From Sphingobacterium sp. CZ-UAM (GTDB lineage Bacteria; Bacteroidota; Bacteroidia; Sphingobacteriales; Sphingobacteriaceae), in contig NZ_MTCM01000008.1 in NCBI RefSeq assembly GCF_002000245.1, positions 1 through 64,000 on the forward strand: 64,000 nucleotides of DNA, given 5' to 3'. The notes under the pieces are model-generated. The model worked only from the letters and a program-made list of their open reading frames with translations. It did not search any database and had not been told where the DNA came from. Shown here piece by piece: positions 35,933 to 45,425 of this stretch (position 1 is the first letter of the stretch; each line of letters begins with the position of its first letter). The position numbers and the translations under genes are program-made.

Positions 35933-36100
35933 TTATTGATTATTGTTATTGATTATTATTGAATTTATGGCTATTGGCATTAAAAGCGCCTTGGCTCCGA
36001 TGGTGATTAAGTTATCGAACGTATTCGCCAAACTGTCAATAATAAAGGTTAATACTTCGGGTATCGGCTAGCTTCCCGAAGCAATCGACAGCTGTGCCAT
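35933..36100 (-). pseudogene. Possible decayed coding remnant with in-frame stop
   Basis: Read on the minus strand from the ATG at 36100, the frame gives RMAQLSIASGS, a TAG at 36068-36070, then 45 further open codons ending at 35933 (PIPEVLTFIIDSLANTF and on). It resembles the fragment at 31284-31421. Family unknown; chance cannot be excluded. It fills most of the gap between the aldolase and serS genes. Confidence 0.3.
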
Positions 36101-36180
36101 GCGTATTGTGCCGTTAATATCCAAGACGGTGTAAAGAGAGCATCAATAGGCTATAAACAGGCATTGCTGAATAAATTTGC

Positions 36181-36211
36181 TTGTATATGAAGGCAAATTT
36201 ATCTAAGTTTG
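36181..36211 (+). promoter_or_regulatory. Extended promoter, copy 4 (serS)
   Basis: TTG (36181-36183), 20-nt spacer, TAAGTTTG (36204-36211). Reads as MYMKANLSKFV if translated from the TTG. Confidence 0.75.
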
Positions 36212-36243
36212 TTCACTATTTTTTAAATAATACATTCATAATT

Positions 36244-37515
36244 ATGTTGCAATTGAATTATATCCGTGAAAACAGGGATACGGTTATCGAAAGATTGGCT
36301 GTCAAGCATTTCAAGGAAATTGGGTTGGTCGACGAAATCATCCGTTTGGATGAAGACCGCCGTAAGATCCAAGCGGAATCGGACGCCCTTTCGGGGGAGG
36401 CTAATGCGGCGGCAAAACAGATTGGAGATCTGATGCGCCAAGGGAAAAAAGAGGAAGCTGAAACCGTTAAATCGCAATCGTCCGGATATAAAGAGCAGGT
36501 GAAGCAACTGTTGGATAAATTAAGTGCGATCGAAATCGAGTTGAATGATAAGATTGTGCAATTGCCTAACTTACCGCATCAATCAGTTCCTGCTGGTGTA
36601 AGCGCTGATGATAATGAAGTCGTTTTAACGAATGGGGAGATTCCTGCTTTAGCTGAAGATGCTTTGCCACATTGGGACTTGTTAAGCAAATATGATATCG
36701 TGGATCTGGAGCTCGGTGTAAAAGTCGCAGGGGCCGGATTTCCGATTTACAAGGGTAAGGGAGCAAAATTGCAACGTGCATTGATCAATTTCTTTTTGGA
36801 TCAGGCTGCTGAGCAAGGATACGAAGAGGTGCAGGTGCCGATCTTGGTGAATGAAGACTCTGCTTTCGCTACGGGACAATTGCCCGATAAGGAGGGGCAG
36901 ATGTATTATGTAAACAATGATAATCTATACTTGATCCCTACCGCGGAGGTTCCGGTAACCAATATTTACAGGGATGTGATTGTTAAAGAAGGGCAGTTCC
37001 CTATTAAGCATTGTGCCTATACGCCATGTTTCCGTCGCGAGGCCGGTTCTTATGGCGCACATGTACGCGGTTTGAATCGTCTGCACCAGTTTGATAAAGT
37101 AGAAGCTGTACAGATTGTTCATCCGGAGAAATCGTATGAAGTGTTGGAGGAAATGAGCCTGTACGTACAGGGCTTGCTTAAAAAACTGGAATTACCTTAC
37201 CGTGTGCTGCGCCTATGCGGTGGTGATATGAGTTTCACTTCCGCTCTTACATATGATATGGAAGTGTATAGCTCGGCCCAAAAGCGTTGGTTGGAAGTGT
37301 CTTCCGTATCTAATTTTGAAACCTATCAAGCCAATCGCCTAAAAGTGCGTTTCAAAAATACGGAAGGAAAGATGCAACTAGCTCATACATTAAATGGGTC
37401 TGCTTTAGCTTTACCTCGTATTGTCGCGGCTATCTTAGAGAATAATCAAACCGATAAAGGCATTCGGATACCAGCGGTTTTGGTACCTTATACTAAATTT
37501 GAGTATATTGATTAA
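36244..37515 (+). CDS. serS: Seryl-tRNA synthetase
   Basis: 423 aa from the ATG at 36244, the usual length. Class II synthetase charging tRNA-Ser (and tRNA-Sec where present). An N-terminal coiled-coil arm (about 25-110) contacts the tRNA long arm. Motif 2 is FRREAGSYGAHVRGLNRLHQ and motif 3 is GSALALPRIVAAILENNQ. The frame continues upstream to a TTG at 36181, but those 21 codons coincide with a strong promoter and do not belong to the family, whose members start MLQLNYIREN. Single gene. Confidence 0.96.
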   Translation: MLQLNYIRENRDTVIERLAVKHFKEIGLVDEIIRLDEDRRKIQAESDALSGEANAAAKQIGDLMRQGKKEEAETVKSQSSGYKEQVKQLLDKLSAIEIELNDKIVQLPNLPHQSVPAGVSADDNEVVLTNGEIPALAEDALPHWDLLSKYDIVDLELGVKVAGAGFPIYKGKGAKLQRALINFFLDQAAEQGYEEVQVPILVNEDSAFATGQLPDKEGQMYYVNNDNLYLIPTAEVPVTNIYRDVIVKEGQFPIKHCAYTPCFRREAGSYGAHVRGLNRLHQFDKVEAVQIVHPEKSYEVLEEMSLYVQGLLKKLELPYRVLRLCGGDMSFTSALTYDMEVYSSAQKRWLEVSSVSNFETYQANRLKVRFKNTEGKMQLAHTLNGSALALPRIVAAILENNQTDKGIRIPAVLVPYTKFEYID

Positions 37516-37559
37516 TAGTATTATTAAACAATAAATTCCTGTTTTCGGGATTTGTATTG

Positions 37560-37597
37560 AAAGGGACTCTACCTGAGCGGGTAAAGTCCCTTTTTTT
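37560..37597 (+). terminator. Terminator of serS
   Basis: Nine-bp arms (37560-37568, 37585-37593) with inner TACC/GGTA pairing and a seven-T run. Confidence 0.85.
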
Positions 37598-37856
37598 GGG
37601 ATAACTCGATTTGAAATGATTTTAGAATCATTATAAATTACGACTTTTTTGGTGATAAAAAACGAACGAGCTTCTATGTTAATGTTTTCTTATTACATTG
37701 TTAATGTTTTGTTAAATATAAGTGATTCCGTATAAAATTCTGTTTTAAATTTGTTTGAAGAGTTTTTATTCTAAAATGAATCTTCTGTTTGAATTTGTAA
37801 GATACGGATGTCTTTGTTGCGGTATTTTTTGTTTTTGCGAGTGAATGTTAAAAAAC

Positions 37857-37887
37857 TTGTAAAAGCAACTTTGGCTTTATATATTTG
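37857..37887 (+). promoter_or_regulatory. Promoter of susC 1
   Basis: TTG (37857-37859), 20-nt spacer, TATATTTG (37880-37887). The leader to the ATG at 38163 is about 270 nt and contains a perfect 10-bp hairpin (38067-38076 with 38082-38091). A second TAAATTTG at 37746-37753 lacks a good TTG. I see no gene in 37598-38162. Confidence 0.6.
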
Positions 37888-38162
37888 GAACCGCTAATAA
37901 AAATCGCACTAACTATTATATACTGTAAATGCTGAAAAGAGCAAATTTTACAGCTGAGTATTTTCAACGGATTGACTTTACATCTATCTAGGGTTGACTT
38001 TCCCAATAATATTTTCAACTGTTACCACATGAATAGCGGTATGCTATTTTGCGTATTGCTGTTTATTGTCTAAACAATGTGTGTTTAGACAGTTATGCTA
38101 ACGGATATAATTTATATCAATATAAAAGGATTAGAAAAATAATAAAATTAACTAACTAAAAC

Positions 38163-41100
38163 ATGAAACAAACATTACTAAGTTTTCTTGTTGGCGGTAT
38201 GATCCTGACTTCGGTCGCATTCGCACAAGAAAAAAAGATTAGTGGTCGTGTTACATCTGCTGATGGTAAAGCAATACCTGGGGTGACAGTAGTTGTACAA
38301 GGCACCAATCAAGCTACTCAGACTGATACTGATGGTAATTATTCATTGAATGTACCGGCAGGTAAAGTTGTCGTATTCCGTTCCGTTGGTTTTGATGATA
38401 AAACTATTATTGTTAACAACAACAGTTCTGTTTTCAATGTCTCTTTAGTCAATCATGACAATGCTTTGGAGGAAGTTGTCGTTACTGCAAATGCAATCAA
38501 AAGAGAGAAACGTTCTTTGGGATATTCTGCGCCAACAATTAAGAGCGATGAATTGACCGAAGGTCGTAATTCGAGTGCGATCAACTCCTTAGCTGGTAAA
38601 GTTGCAGGGGTAAACATTACTTCTACGTCAAATTCTCCAGGTAGTTCATCTCGTGTTGTCCTACGCGGTGGTTCTTCTATTTCAGGAAATAACCAAGCTT
38701 TAATCGTTGTCGATGGTACGCCAATTGACAATACAAGTAAAATGGGTGGTTCCAGCGATCTAGCGAGTGTGGATTTTGGTAACCGTGGTAATGATATCAA
38801 CCCGGATGATATCGCTTCGGTAACAGTATTGAAAGGTCCTGCGGCGGCTGCATTATATGGTTCGAGAGCCTCTAATGGCGCGTTGATAATTACAACAAAA
38901 AGCGGTAAAAAGGGTTCAAAAAATGAGATTACTTTCAGCTCAACCAATACGTTGTCATCTATTTTAAAATTACCTGAATTTCAAAATGAATATGGACAGG
39001 GGTATTCAGGTTATAATAAGGCTGGAGATTTGGTGTTTGTAAATGATCCTAAGGAAAACTGGTCTTGGGGAGCGCCTTTCACTGGTGAGGTTCAAGAATG
39101 GGGACAAGCAGTAAATGGTGTTCGTCAGAAAAAGGCATATTCTGCGGTGAAAGACAATGTACGTGATTTCTTCGATCTAGGTATTGCTTCTGATAACAAT
39201 TTAAGCTTTTCTGGTGGTTCGGATAAATCAACTTTTTATTTAGGATTAAACGCTTTGAATTCCAATGGTGTTTATCCCGGTAAAAAAGATAACTATAACA
39301 AATATGGTGTTAGATTTAACGGAACAACAGAGTTCTCAAATAAATTTAGTGCTGGTATTGCTGTAAATTATAGCCGAATCAACAGTAATAATGTTGGTGG
39401 CGGACAAGGTGGTGGTTCTGTATACAATAACTTGTTACAAACACCAAGAGATATTGATATTGTTGGTTTAAAAGATTTATCCAATCCTTATAACGGCTAT
39501 GGTTATACGGACGAAAATGGTGTAGCTCACAATGATGTTTATGGTTACTATGGTGCTTATACCATGAATCCATACTGGGTATTGGCTAACTATAATAATT
39601 TTAATGATGTGAACCGTATTATGGGGAACTTCAATGTGAATTATAAACCGACAGAATGGTTGACATTTCAAGAGCGTATTGGATTGGATAACTATAGCGA
39701 CCGCAGACGTTCGGAATCTCCAAAATATAGCTATTTGCCAATAGATAACACCACTGGTAATTATTCTGATGGTAATATCCAAACTGATCCAGGACAATAC
39801 CGCATCGATCAATTTAACGTGAATGAAATTGTACACGATTTCATGGCGACAGCCAAACATACCTTCAATGAAGATTGGGAAGCGTCATTCATGATCGGAA
39901 ATAACATTCGTCAACGTAAAACAACGTCCAATAGTACGGCAACAAATTCAAGTGGTGGACTTGTTGTTCCAGGGTGGTATAACCTTGCGAATTCTAACGG
40001 CCCATTGGATCTGATTGAAGATACATGGACAAACCGCCGTCTGGTTGGTGTTTATGGTGATTTGAACGTTTCCTATAAAAATATTGCTTATTTACAAGCT
40101 ACAGCACGTAACGACTGGTCATCTACTTTACCTAAGAAAAATAATTCATTTTTCTATCCAAGTGTTAGTGGGTCTTTTGTCGCATCAGAATTATTCTCTC
40201 CAGAGTTGAAGAGTAAGTTCAGTTATGCAAAAATTCGTGCTAACTGGGCGCAAGTAGGTTCGGACACAGATCCATATCAATTGATTTCAACTTTTTCTAG
40301 AAGTAGTATTGCAGGTGGTTTCGGTTCTACGACTTTCCCATTTGGAAACGTATCTGCATTAATGTCAGGAAATACCATCGGGAATTTAAACTTAAAACCT
40401 GAAATCACGACTTCGTTCGAGGTAGGTGCTGAATTAGGCTTTTTTAACAACCGTTTGTCAGCTGATTTTACCTACTACAAGAACAATTCAAAAAATCAAA
40501 TTTTAAGTATTCCTATTCCACTTTCTACAGGTTACGGACTTAGTTTGGTAAATGCTGGTAAAGTTCAGAATAACGGTGTGGAATTAACTTTGCGTGGGAC
40601 TCCAGTGAAGACAGAAAACTTGACATGGGAATTGTTTGGAACGTTCACAAAAAACAACAGTAAAGTTGTCGAATTAATGGACGGTGTACAACAAGTGTCG
40701 GTTGGTGGCTTCTCTGGGATGAGTATCGTAGCTGCAGTAGGACGCCCATATGGTGAGTTTTATGGTGTTACAAATGCTACAGATGCGGAAGGACGTACAA
40801 TTGTTGATCAAAAAACAGGCTTGCCAATTGCTTCTTCTAAGCCTGAATATTTGGGTACGTATAACCCAGATTTCCAAGCGTCTTTGGGAACAAGCTTGAG
40901 TTATAAAAACTGGTCAATGAGTGCATTGTTTGATACAAAACAAGGAGGTGTATTCTATTCCAGAACAAAAGATATAATGGGCTTTGTTGGTACTTCAGCT
41001 GAAACCGGAGGAGACCGTTTTGGTCAGATTTTCCCGAATTCCGTTTATTTGGATGCTTCGGGAAATTCAGTTGTGAATACAACTGCGACTTACGATAAAG

Positions 41101-41393
41101 TTGATTATTATCCAAATATGGAGTCGGGTGTAAATGTTGTAGATGCGACTTATATCAAACTGCGCAACCTTACATTCTCGTATAAATTCTCTAAAGACAT
41201 GTTGAAAAACACACCATTTGGAGCTGCTTCTATCGGAGTATTTGGTAATAACCTATTTATCTGGACACCAAGCGAAAATAAATATGCTGATCCGGAGGTG
41301 AATTCATCTGGTGCTGGTAATGCGCAAGGTTTTGACTTTACAGCTCAACCTTCATTACGGAATTATGGTATCAATGTTAAAGTTTCATTTTAA
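38163..41393 (+). CDS. SusC/RagA-type TonB-dependent outer-membrane transporter, pair 1
   Basis: 1076 aa. Signal peptide 1-22 (ending AFAQ), a carboxypeptidase-regulatory-like domain (about 24-105), the plug (about 115-235) with IVVDGTPIDN and SVTVLKGPAAAALYGSRA, then the 22-strand barrel ending in a terminal Phe (VKVSF). Together with its SusD lid it imports oligomers too large for porins, powered by TonB. The susD gene follows by 14 bp. The substrate cannot be told: no degradative enzyme is nearby. The first ~270 bp are strongly similar to those of the other three susC genes here. Confidence 0.93.
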   Translation: MKQTLLSFLVGGMILTSVAFAQEKKISGRVTSADGKAIPGVTVVVQGTNQATQTDTDGNYSLNVPAGKVVVFRSVGFDDKTIIVNNNSSVFNVSLVNHDNALEEVVVTANAIKREKRSLGYSAPTIKSDELTEGRNSSAINSLAGKVAGVNITSTSNSPGSSSRVVLRGGSSISGNNQALIVVDGTPIDNTSKMGGSSDLASVDFGNRGNDINPDDIASVTVLKGPAAAALYGSRASNGALIITTKSGKKGSKNEITFSSTNTLSSILKLPEFQNEYGQGYSGYNKAGDLVFVNDPKENWSWGAPFTGEVQEWGQAVNGVRQKKAYSAVKDNVRDFFDLGIASDNNLSFSGGSDKSTFYLGLNALNSNGVYPGKKDNYNKYGVRFNGTTEFSNKFSAGIAVNYSRINSNNVGGGQGGGSVYNNLLQTPRDIDIVGLKDLSNPYNGYGYTDENGVAHNDVYGYYGAYTMNPYWVLANYNNFNDVNRIMGNFNVNYKPTEWLTFQERIGLDNYSDRRRSESPKYSYLPIDNTTGNYSDGNIQTDPGQYRIDQFNVNEIVHDFMATAKHTFNEDWEASFMIGNNIRQRKTTSNSTATNSSGGLVVPGWYNLANSNGPLDLIEDTWTNRRLVGVYGDLNVSYKNIAYLQATARNDWSSTLPKKNNSFFYPSVSGSFVASELFSPELKSKFSYAKIRANWAQVGSDTDPYQLISTFSRSSIAGGFGSTTFPFGNVSALMSGNTIGNLNLKPEITTSFEVGAELGFFNNRLSADFTYYKNNSKNQILSIPIPLSTGYGLSLVNAGKVQNNGVELTLRGTPVKTENLTWELFGTFTKNNSKVVELMDGVQQVSVGGFSGMSIVAAVGRPYGEFYGVTNATDAEGRTIVDQKTGLPIASSKPEYLGTYNPDFQASLGTSLSYKNWSMSALFDTKQGGVFYSRTKDIMGFVGTSAETGGDRFGQIFPNSVYLDASGNSVVNTTATYDKVDYYPNMESGVNVVDATYIKLRNLTFSYKFSKDMLKNTPFGAASIGVFGNNLFIWTPSENKYADPEVNSSGAGNAQGFDFTAQPSLRNYGINVKVSF

Positions 41394-41406
41394 GAGCAAG
41401 TAAAGT

Positions 41407-42867
41407 ATGAAAACTATAAATTTTAAAAATGCTAAGAAGCTTTTAGTTTTAGCTTTAGTTGGCACACTAGGACTGACTAGCTGTAATAAATTTTTGGATG
41501 TGAACGAAAATCCAAACAATCCAGAGACAGCTACCCCTAGTTTATTATTACCTACAGTGGAAGCTGCCATCAGTCAAGTAGTAGGTAACAGTTTTCAGGT
41601 ATATGGTAATATCTGGGGACAATATTGGACACAAAATCCTACATCTTCTCAATACCGCTCTATCGACAGGTATCAAGTATTGAATACTGCGATGGATAGA
41701 TCATGGTTGATTTTGTATCGTAGCGCATTGAATAATGCGGAATTGATCATTAATTCAAATGTGGCGGCGAATGACAATTACAAAGGTATTGCCTATTTGT
41801 TGAAAGCGTATACATTTCAAGTAGCAACAGATGCCTTTGGAGATATTCCATTGTCAGAGGCACTAAAGGCGAATGGAAACCTTAATCCTAAATACGAAGC
41901 TCAAGCGGTTGTTTACGATTCAGTTTTCAATTATATCGATAAAGGTTTGGCATTGTTAGCAACACCGCAAGCAGTACCTGTTTCAACTCAAGATATGATT
42001 TTCAATGGTGACTTGGATAAATGGAAAGCTTTTGCAAATACATTGAAGTTGAGAGCATATTTACGTATTTCAAATGTGGATGCGAATAAAGCTGCCGCAG
42101 GTATTAAAGCGCTTTATGCAAAAAACGCTAAATTTTTGGATCAAGATGCTTCAATAGCTTATACAACAACAGGTGGTAACGAAAACCCATTCTATAATGA
42201 GATGGTAGGATTAGGTAAAACCCAAAATGTTGTGGCTAGTGGAACCGCAGTTAAGGCGTTTGTGAGAAACAATGACCCAAGAAGATTCAATTTGTACAAC
42301 AAATTGAGCGGACAAGATACAATTGCATTTATCCTTCAAGGTGATTTTAGCGCAAATTCAGCGAAATTAGTTTCTTCTCCTTCGGCACTTGTTGGCGGTC
42401 GCGCTGTAGATCCTACATCAGCGACGGCGCCAGTGAAATTGTTATCAGCTGCTGAAAGTAAATTTTTGCAGGCTGAGGCAGTAGTAAAAGGTTGGGGTAC
42501 AGGTGATGCGAAAGCATTATTTGAATCTGGTATCACGACAAGCTTTGAAGCTACCGGTAACGCTAATGATGCTGCTAAATATATTACAGAAGCTCCGGAT
42601 GCGAAATTCACAGGTGATGCAGAGGCAAAAGTCAAAGCTATTATCACACAAAAATATTATGCAATGTGTGGTTTTCAAGGTTTTGAATCTTGGACTGAGT
42701 GGAGAAGAACAGGTTATCCAACTTTCTTCACAACTTCTATTGCATCAACTTTAGGTGCAGGAAGAATGCCGTTGCGTATGCCTTATGCCAACAGCGAAGC
42801 TACTTCAAACGTAAATTATCCAGGTAACGTTGTTATCTATACGCCTGTATGGTGGGACGTTAAGTAA
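41407..42867 (+). CDS. SusD-like nutrient-binding surface lipoprotein, pair 1
   Basis: 486 aa. Lipoprotein signal with lipobox LTSC at about residues 23-26, then the family start FLDVNENPNNPETATPSLLL. Helical TPR-like core and C-terminal WTEWRRTGYP, typical of the SusD-like_2 group. SusD proteins sit on the cell surface and hinge over SusC like a lid to capture substrate. Follows susC 1 by 14 bp; a GAAA-loop terminator follows. Confidence 0.92.
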   Translation: MKTINFKNAKKLLVLALVGTLGLTSCNKFLDVNENPNNPETATPSLLLPTVEAAISQVVGNSFQVYGNIWGQYWTQNPTSSQYRSIDRYQVLNTAMDRSWLILYRSALNNAELIINSNVAANDNYKGIAYLLKAYTFQVATDAFGDIPLSEALKANGNLNPKYEAQAVVYDSVFNYIDKGLALLATPQAVPVSTQDMIFNGDLDKWKAFANTLKLRAYLRISNVDANKAAAGIKALYAKNAKFLDQDASIAYTTTGGNENPFYNEMVGLGKTQNVVASGTAVKAFVRNNDPRRFNLYNKLSGQDTIAFILQGDFSANSAKLVSSPSALVGGRAVDPTSATAPVKLLSAAESKFLQAEAVVKGWGTGDAKALFESGITTSFEATGNANDAAKYITEAPDAKFTGDAEAKVKAIITQKYYAMCGFQGFESWTEWRRTGYPTFFTTSIASTLGAGRMPLRMPYANSEATSNVNYPGNVVIYTPVWWDVK

Positions 42868-42893
42868 TTTTTTAGATTATATATGCTTATAAA

Positions 42894-42928
42894 AGCGGCA
42901 ATTTCGAAAGAAATTGCCGCTCTTATTT
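42894..42928. terminator. Terminator of susCD pair 1, probably bidirectional
   Basis: Perfect 12-bp arms (42894-42905, 42910-42921), GAAA loop, T-rich tail. It also lies at the 3' end of the convergent lipoprotein gene. Confidence 0.8.
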
Positions 42929-42929
42929 T

Positions 42930-44147
42930 TTATATATTGGGACAATCAGAACATGCTCTTATTTTTATGTTTTTTGATACTGTTTTTGTTATTCCGCATT
43001 TATCAGTTATTGTACATCTAATAATCATTAAACCATCATAAGCACCTGCGGGGAAAGAGTCTGCTTCTATCTCCACTGAACGAGAATTTTTATCCGATAT
43101 AAGTCTGCCGCCATCAACTGACCAGGACTGAGATACAACATCTTTAGCATTATATAAATTGTATTGAGAAGAATTTCCGCTATACACAAATGTATTGCCA
43201 GATATTTTTACCTCTTCTGAGCTGCGAGTAGTTATTTTTGATTCAATTCCTTTTGGACTATTGTTCGAGCAACTGCTGTAGCCTACAGTACCACCGCTTG
43301 ATCCTATACTTTTTATTGTGACATTTGGACCGTGGCTATTCCCAACAATTTGTAAGTCTCCTTTTACATACCAATATACGGGTTCATTGATGGTATAACC
43401 AGATTTTGTTTTGTACGATATAGTTTGGGTTGAGCCCAGACACATTTCAGGCTCGCCATCTAAGTACATTAACGGTGTTACACTTATTGTACTATATTTT
43501 ATATGGATGCTGACTTTCTCGTCTAAATTATTGCTAGTAGTGAAACCGATGTATTTAAAACATTTATCGGGTGTAAATTTCAATGTGAGTGTTGCTGACT
43601 GTCTACGGTTAATGTCGAGAGGGCCTTGTTTGTACCATCTAGTCTCAACATCTTCATTTCCTTTTTTTGATACGTCAATATCTGAGACTAAAGTAGCTCC
43701 AGAAATGTTTTTTAATGTGAAAAATTTTATTTCTGGAAAGTAAGATTTGCTACTTGCGGATATAAAGCCACTTTTATCAACGCCAACAATATCTACTGGT
43801 ATTGAGATCGTATATTCATTTCCTTTCTGAAAATCTCCTTTGATAACGCCGTTAGCACCAGAATATTTGTCTAAGTTTATATTTACGGATGTGTCGTTAT
43901 TTCCCTTGGACATATTTCCCATGCTGACATAGAAAATATTGGCTTTCATTTCATCCAAAGTAATTTGCTTATTATCAATAAAACCGCCTAAGCCTTGTGA
44001 CCCATTGGTAGTAGGTATATTGGCGGCTTTTAAAGATGTTTTAGTTTGATCCAGATTTGAATCCAACTTATCCATGCTTCCATTCTTTACACAGGAAAGA
44101 ATGGGTAATAATGATAATAAAATTGCGACTAGTTTAATTTTCTTCAT
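42930..44147 (-). CDS. Large lipoprotein of unknown function
   Basis: 405 aa. Lipobox LSC at about residues 17-19 (LLPILSC). I do not recognise a family. The N-terminal half is beta-rich (VSMGNMSKGNNDTSVNINL and SIPVDIVGVDKSGFI). The middle and C-terminal parts look like immunoglobulin/PKD-type beta modules: EPEMCLGSTQTISYKTKSGY, VYWYVKG, and SQSWSVDGGRL. The end has paired cysteines (CTITDKCGI, ACSDCPNI). It is the only reverse-strand gene in the uptake region and is AT-rich compared with neighbours; with the susD remnant beside it, this suggests an inserted segment. Surface exposure is likely but unproven. Confidence 0.7.
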   Translation of the reverse strand: MKKIKLVAILLSLLPILSCVKNGSMDKLDSNLDQTKTSLKAANIPTTNGSQGLGGFIDNKQITLDEMKANIFYVSMGNMSKGNNDTSVNINLDKYSGANGVIKGDFQKGNEYTISIPVDIVGVDKSGFISASSKSYFPEIKFFTLKNISGATLVSDIDVSKKGNEDVETRWYKQGPLDINRRQSATLTLKFTPDKCFKYIGFTTSNNLDEKVSIHIKYSTISVTPLMYLDGEPEMCLGSTQTISYKTKSGYTINEPVYWYVKGDLQIVGNSHGPNVTIKSIGSSGGTVGYSSCSNNSPKGIESKITTRSSEEVKISGNTFVYSGNSSQYNLYNAKDVVSQSWSVDGGRLISDKNSRSVEIEADSFPAGAYDGLMIIRCTITDKCGITKTVSKNIKIRACSDCPNI

Positions 44148-44456
44148 ATATTTTTTTGTTTTATAATTTTTCTAATATATAAATATTTGTGATTTTAATG
44201 TATGTTTTTATTTAAAATTATTGTAAATAGGTGTTATAGAAGATGTTTAATTTTCTAATAGGTGTATTTATTTGAGCTTTAGTGTTTTAATTTGGAAGAT
44301 ATATGAGGATTTTACACCTTTTGTCTATAATTTTGGAGTCTCATAGGACGATATGAGATTAAAATGGAAGCTCTTTATAAGCTTTTAGACGAATGGACTG
44401 TTGAAGTTGAACCACTATCGAAAGTGGCCTATTGCTAATGCGAAGAAATCTACTAA
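44148..44456. other. Gene-free AT-rich spacer
   Basis: About 310 bases, very AT-rich near the start of the reverse-strand lipoprotein gene, where its promoter must lie. No other feature recognised; the last part may already be degraded susD sequence. Confidence 0.4.
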
Positions 44457-44833
44457 CGCAAGTTTAAATTCTGCTCTGTTAAAGGTGCAACTAAAGGGGG
44501 GGAATCAGATAAAATCACCGCAACAGCGGCAGCAAACTATTTTGACACGAAAATCGAAGGCTTGTTCCAAATGAATTCTTTAAAGGTTATTACGAATCAG
44601 AAATATTGGCATTCTTTGGTGCGTCTGGTGAATCAACAGAAATGTATAACGATATCCGCCGTTGGAAAGCGAATGGTGAGAACCTTGTTGAATTGAAAAA
44701 CCCAGGTAAATTCCCATTACGTTTACCATATGGTAATGATGACACAACGACTAATCCGAATGTCCAAGCAGCATACGGTGATGGACAATATGTGTACACT
44801 GAAAATGTTTGGTGGGCAGGCGGTAAGCGCTAG
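44457..44833 (+). pseudogene. Frameshifted C-terminal remnant of a susD gene
   Basis: Frame one (from 44457) reads TATAAANYFDTKIEGLFQ and then VITNQKY; after a single missing T at about 44604-44607 the frame must shift to continue as LAFFGASGESTEMYNDIRRW, FPLRLPYGNDDTTTNP and NVWWAGGKR, ending at 44833. This matches the C-terminus of susD 1 in this window (ITQKY, MPLRMPYANSEATSN, VWWDVK), so it belonged to a SusD-like_2 protein. The 5' part and any susC partner are gone. Confidence 0.82.
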
Positions 44834-44860
44834 TCTATCGATCTAAACTTATAAAATGGA

Positions 44861-44889
44861 AAGCGGTCTCGAAAGAGACCGCTTTTTTT
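44861..44889 (+). terminator. Terminator behind the susD remnant
   Basis: Perfect 10-bp arms (44861-44870, 44875-44884), GAAA loop, seven T. A relic of the former operon. Confidence 0.82.
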
Positions 44890-45274
44890 GTTGCAATCTT
44901 TGGTGTCAAATGCTCCATTTGTTTTAATAAACACCTAGCTCTACTCAAAAGTACAGCTATCTGAAATTACCAGTAAACGCGATCCACAATTCAAAATCGA
45001 TAAAAAGCTGGCCAAGCCTTGATAGATAAACTATCGTTCAGAAAAGAATGGAAATGTGATATATACCCAGCTGTTTTACCAAATACCGCTGTAATTAAGT
45101 TTAATTGTATTTATTTAAGATTTGCCTTCTTTCCATACCGGAGGAAGCCTTTTTATTTGTCTTAAATAATAAATCCTGTTACAATTGGAAATTATTTAGT
45201 TAGAATTTAATTAATTGATTTTGTGTCTGTTGTGAGTAAAATTAGCGTGGTTTTTTAAAATTGTTATGTTAGCA

Positions 45275-45305
45275 TTGTAAAAGTAGAATTATATTTTAAT
45301 ATTTG
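45275..45305 (+). promoter_or_regulatory. Promoter of susC 2
   Basis: TTG (45275-45277), 19-nt spacer, TAATATTTG (45297-45305), a -7 element with one extra base. Leader about 115 nt. The rest of the stretch 44890-45425 holds nothing I can name. Confidence 0.45.
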
Positions 45306-45425
45306 TCTTAACATTTTTTAACATAAGATCGTTTATCAAAAGATGTTCAGCTAACTAAATAAATTACAAATAGCAACGTGCTAACCAATATTTCATTAGA
45401 AATAATTTTTTAATAAACTAAACAT

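Noticed and set aside
38453..38947. 164-codon antisense frame in susC 1 (and 127 codons at 39477-39860)
   Set aside because: Opposite a well-conserved coding sequence; low-complexity translation; no upstream signals.
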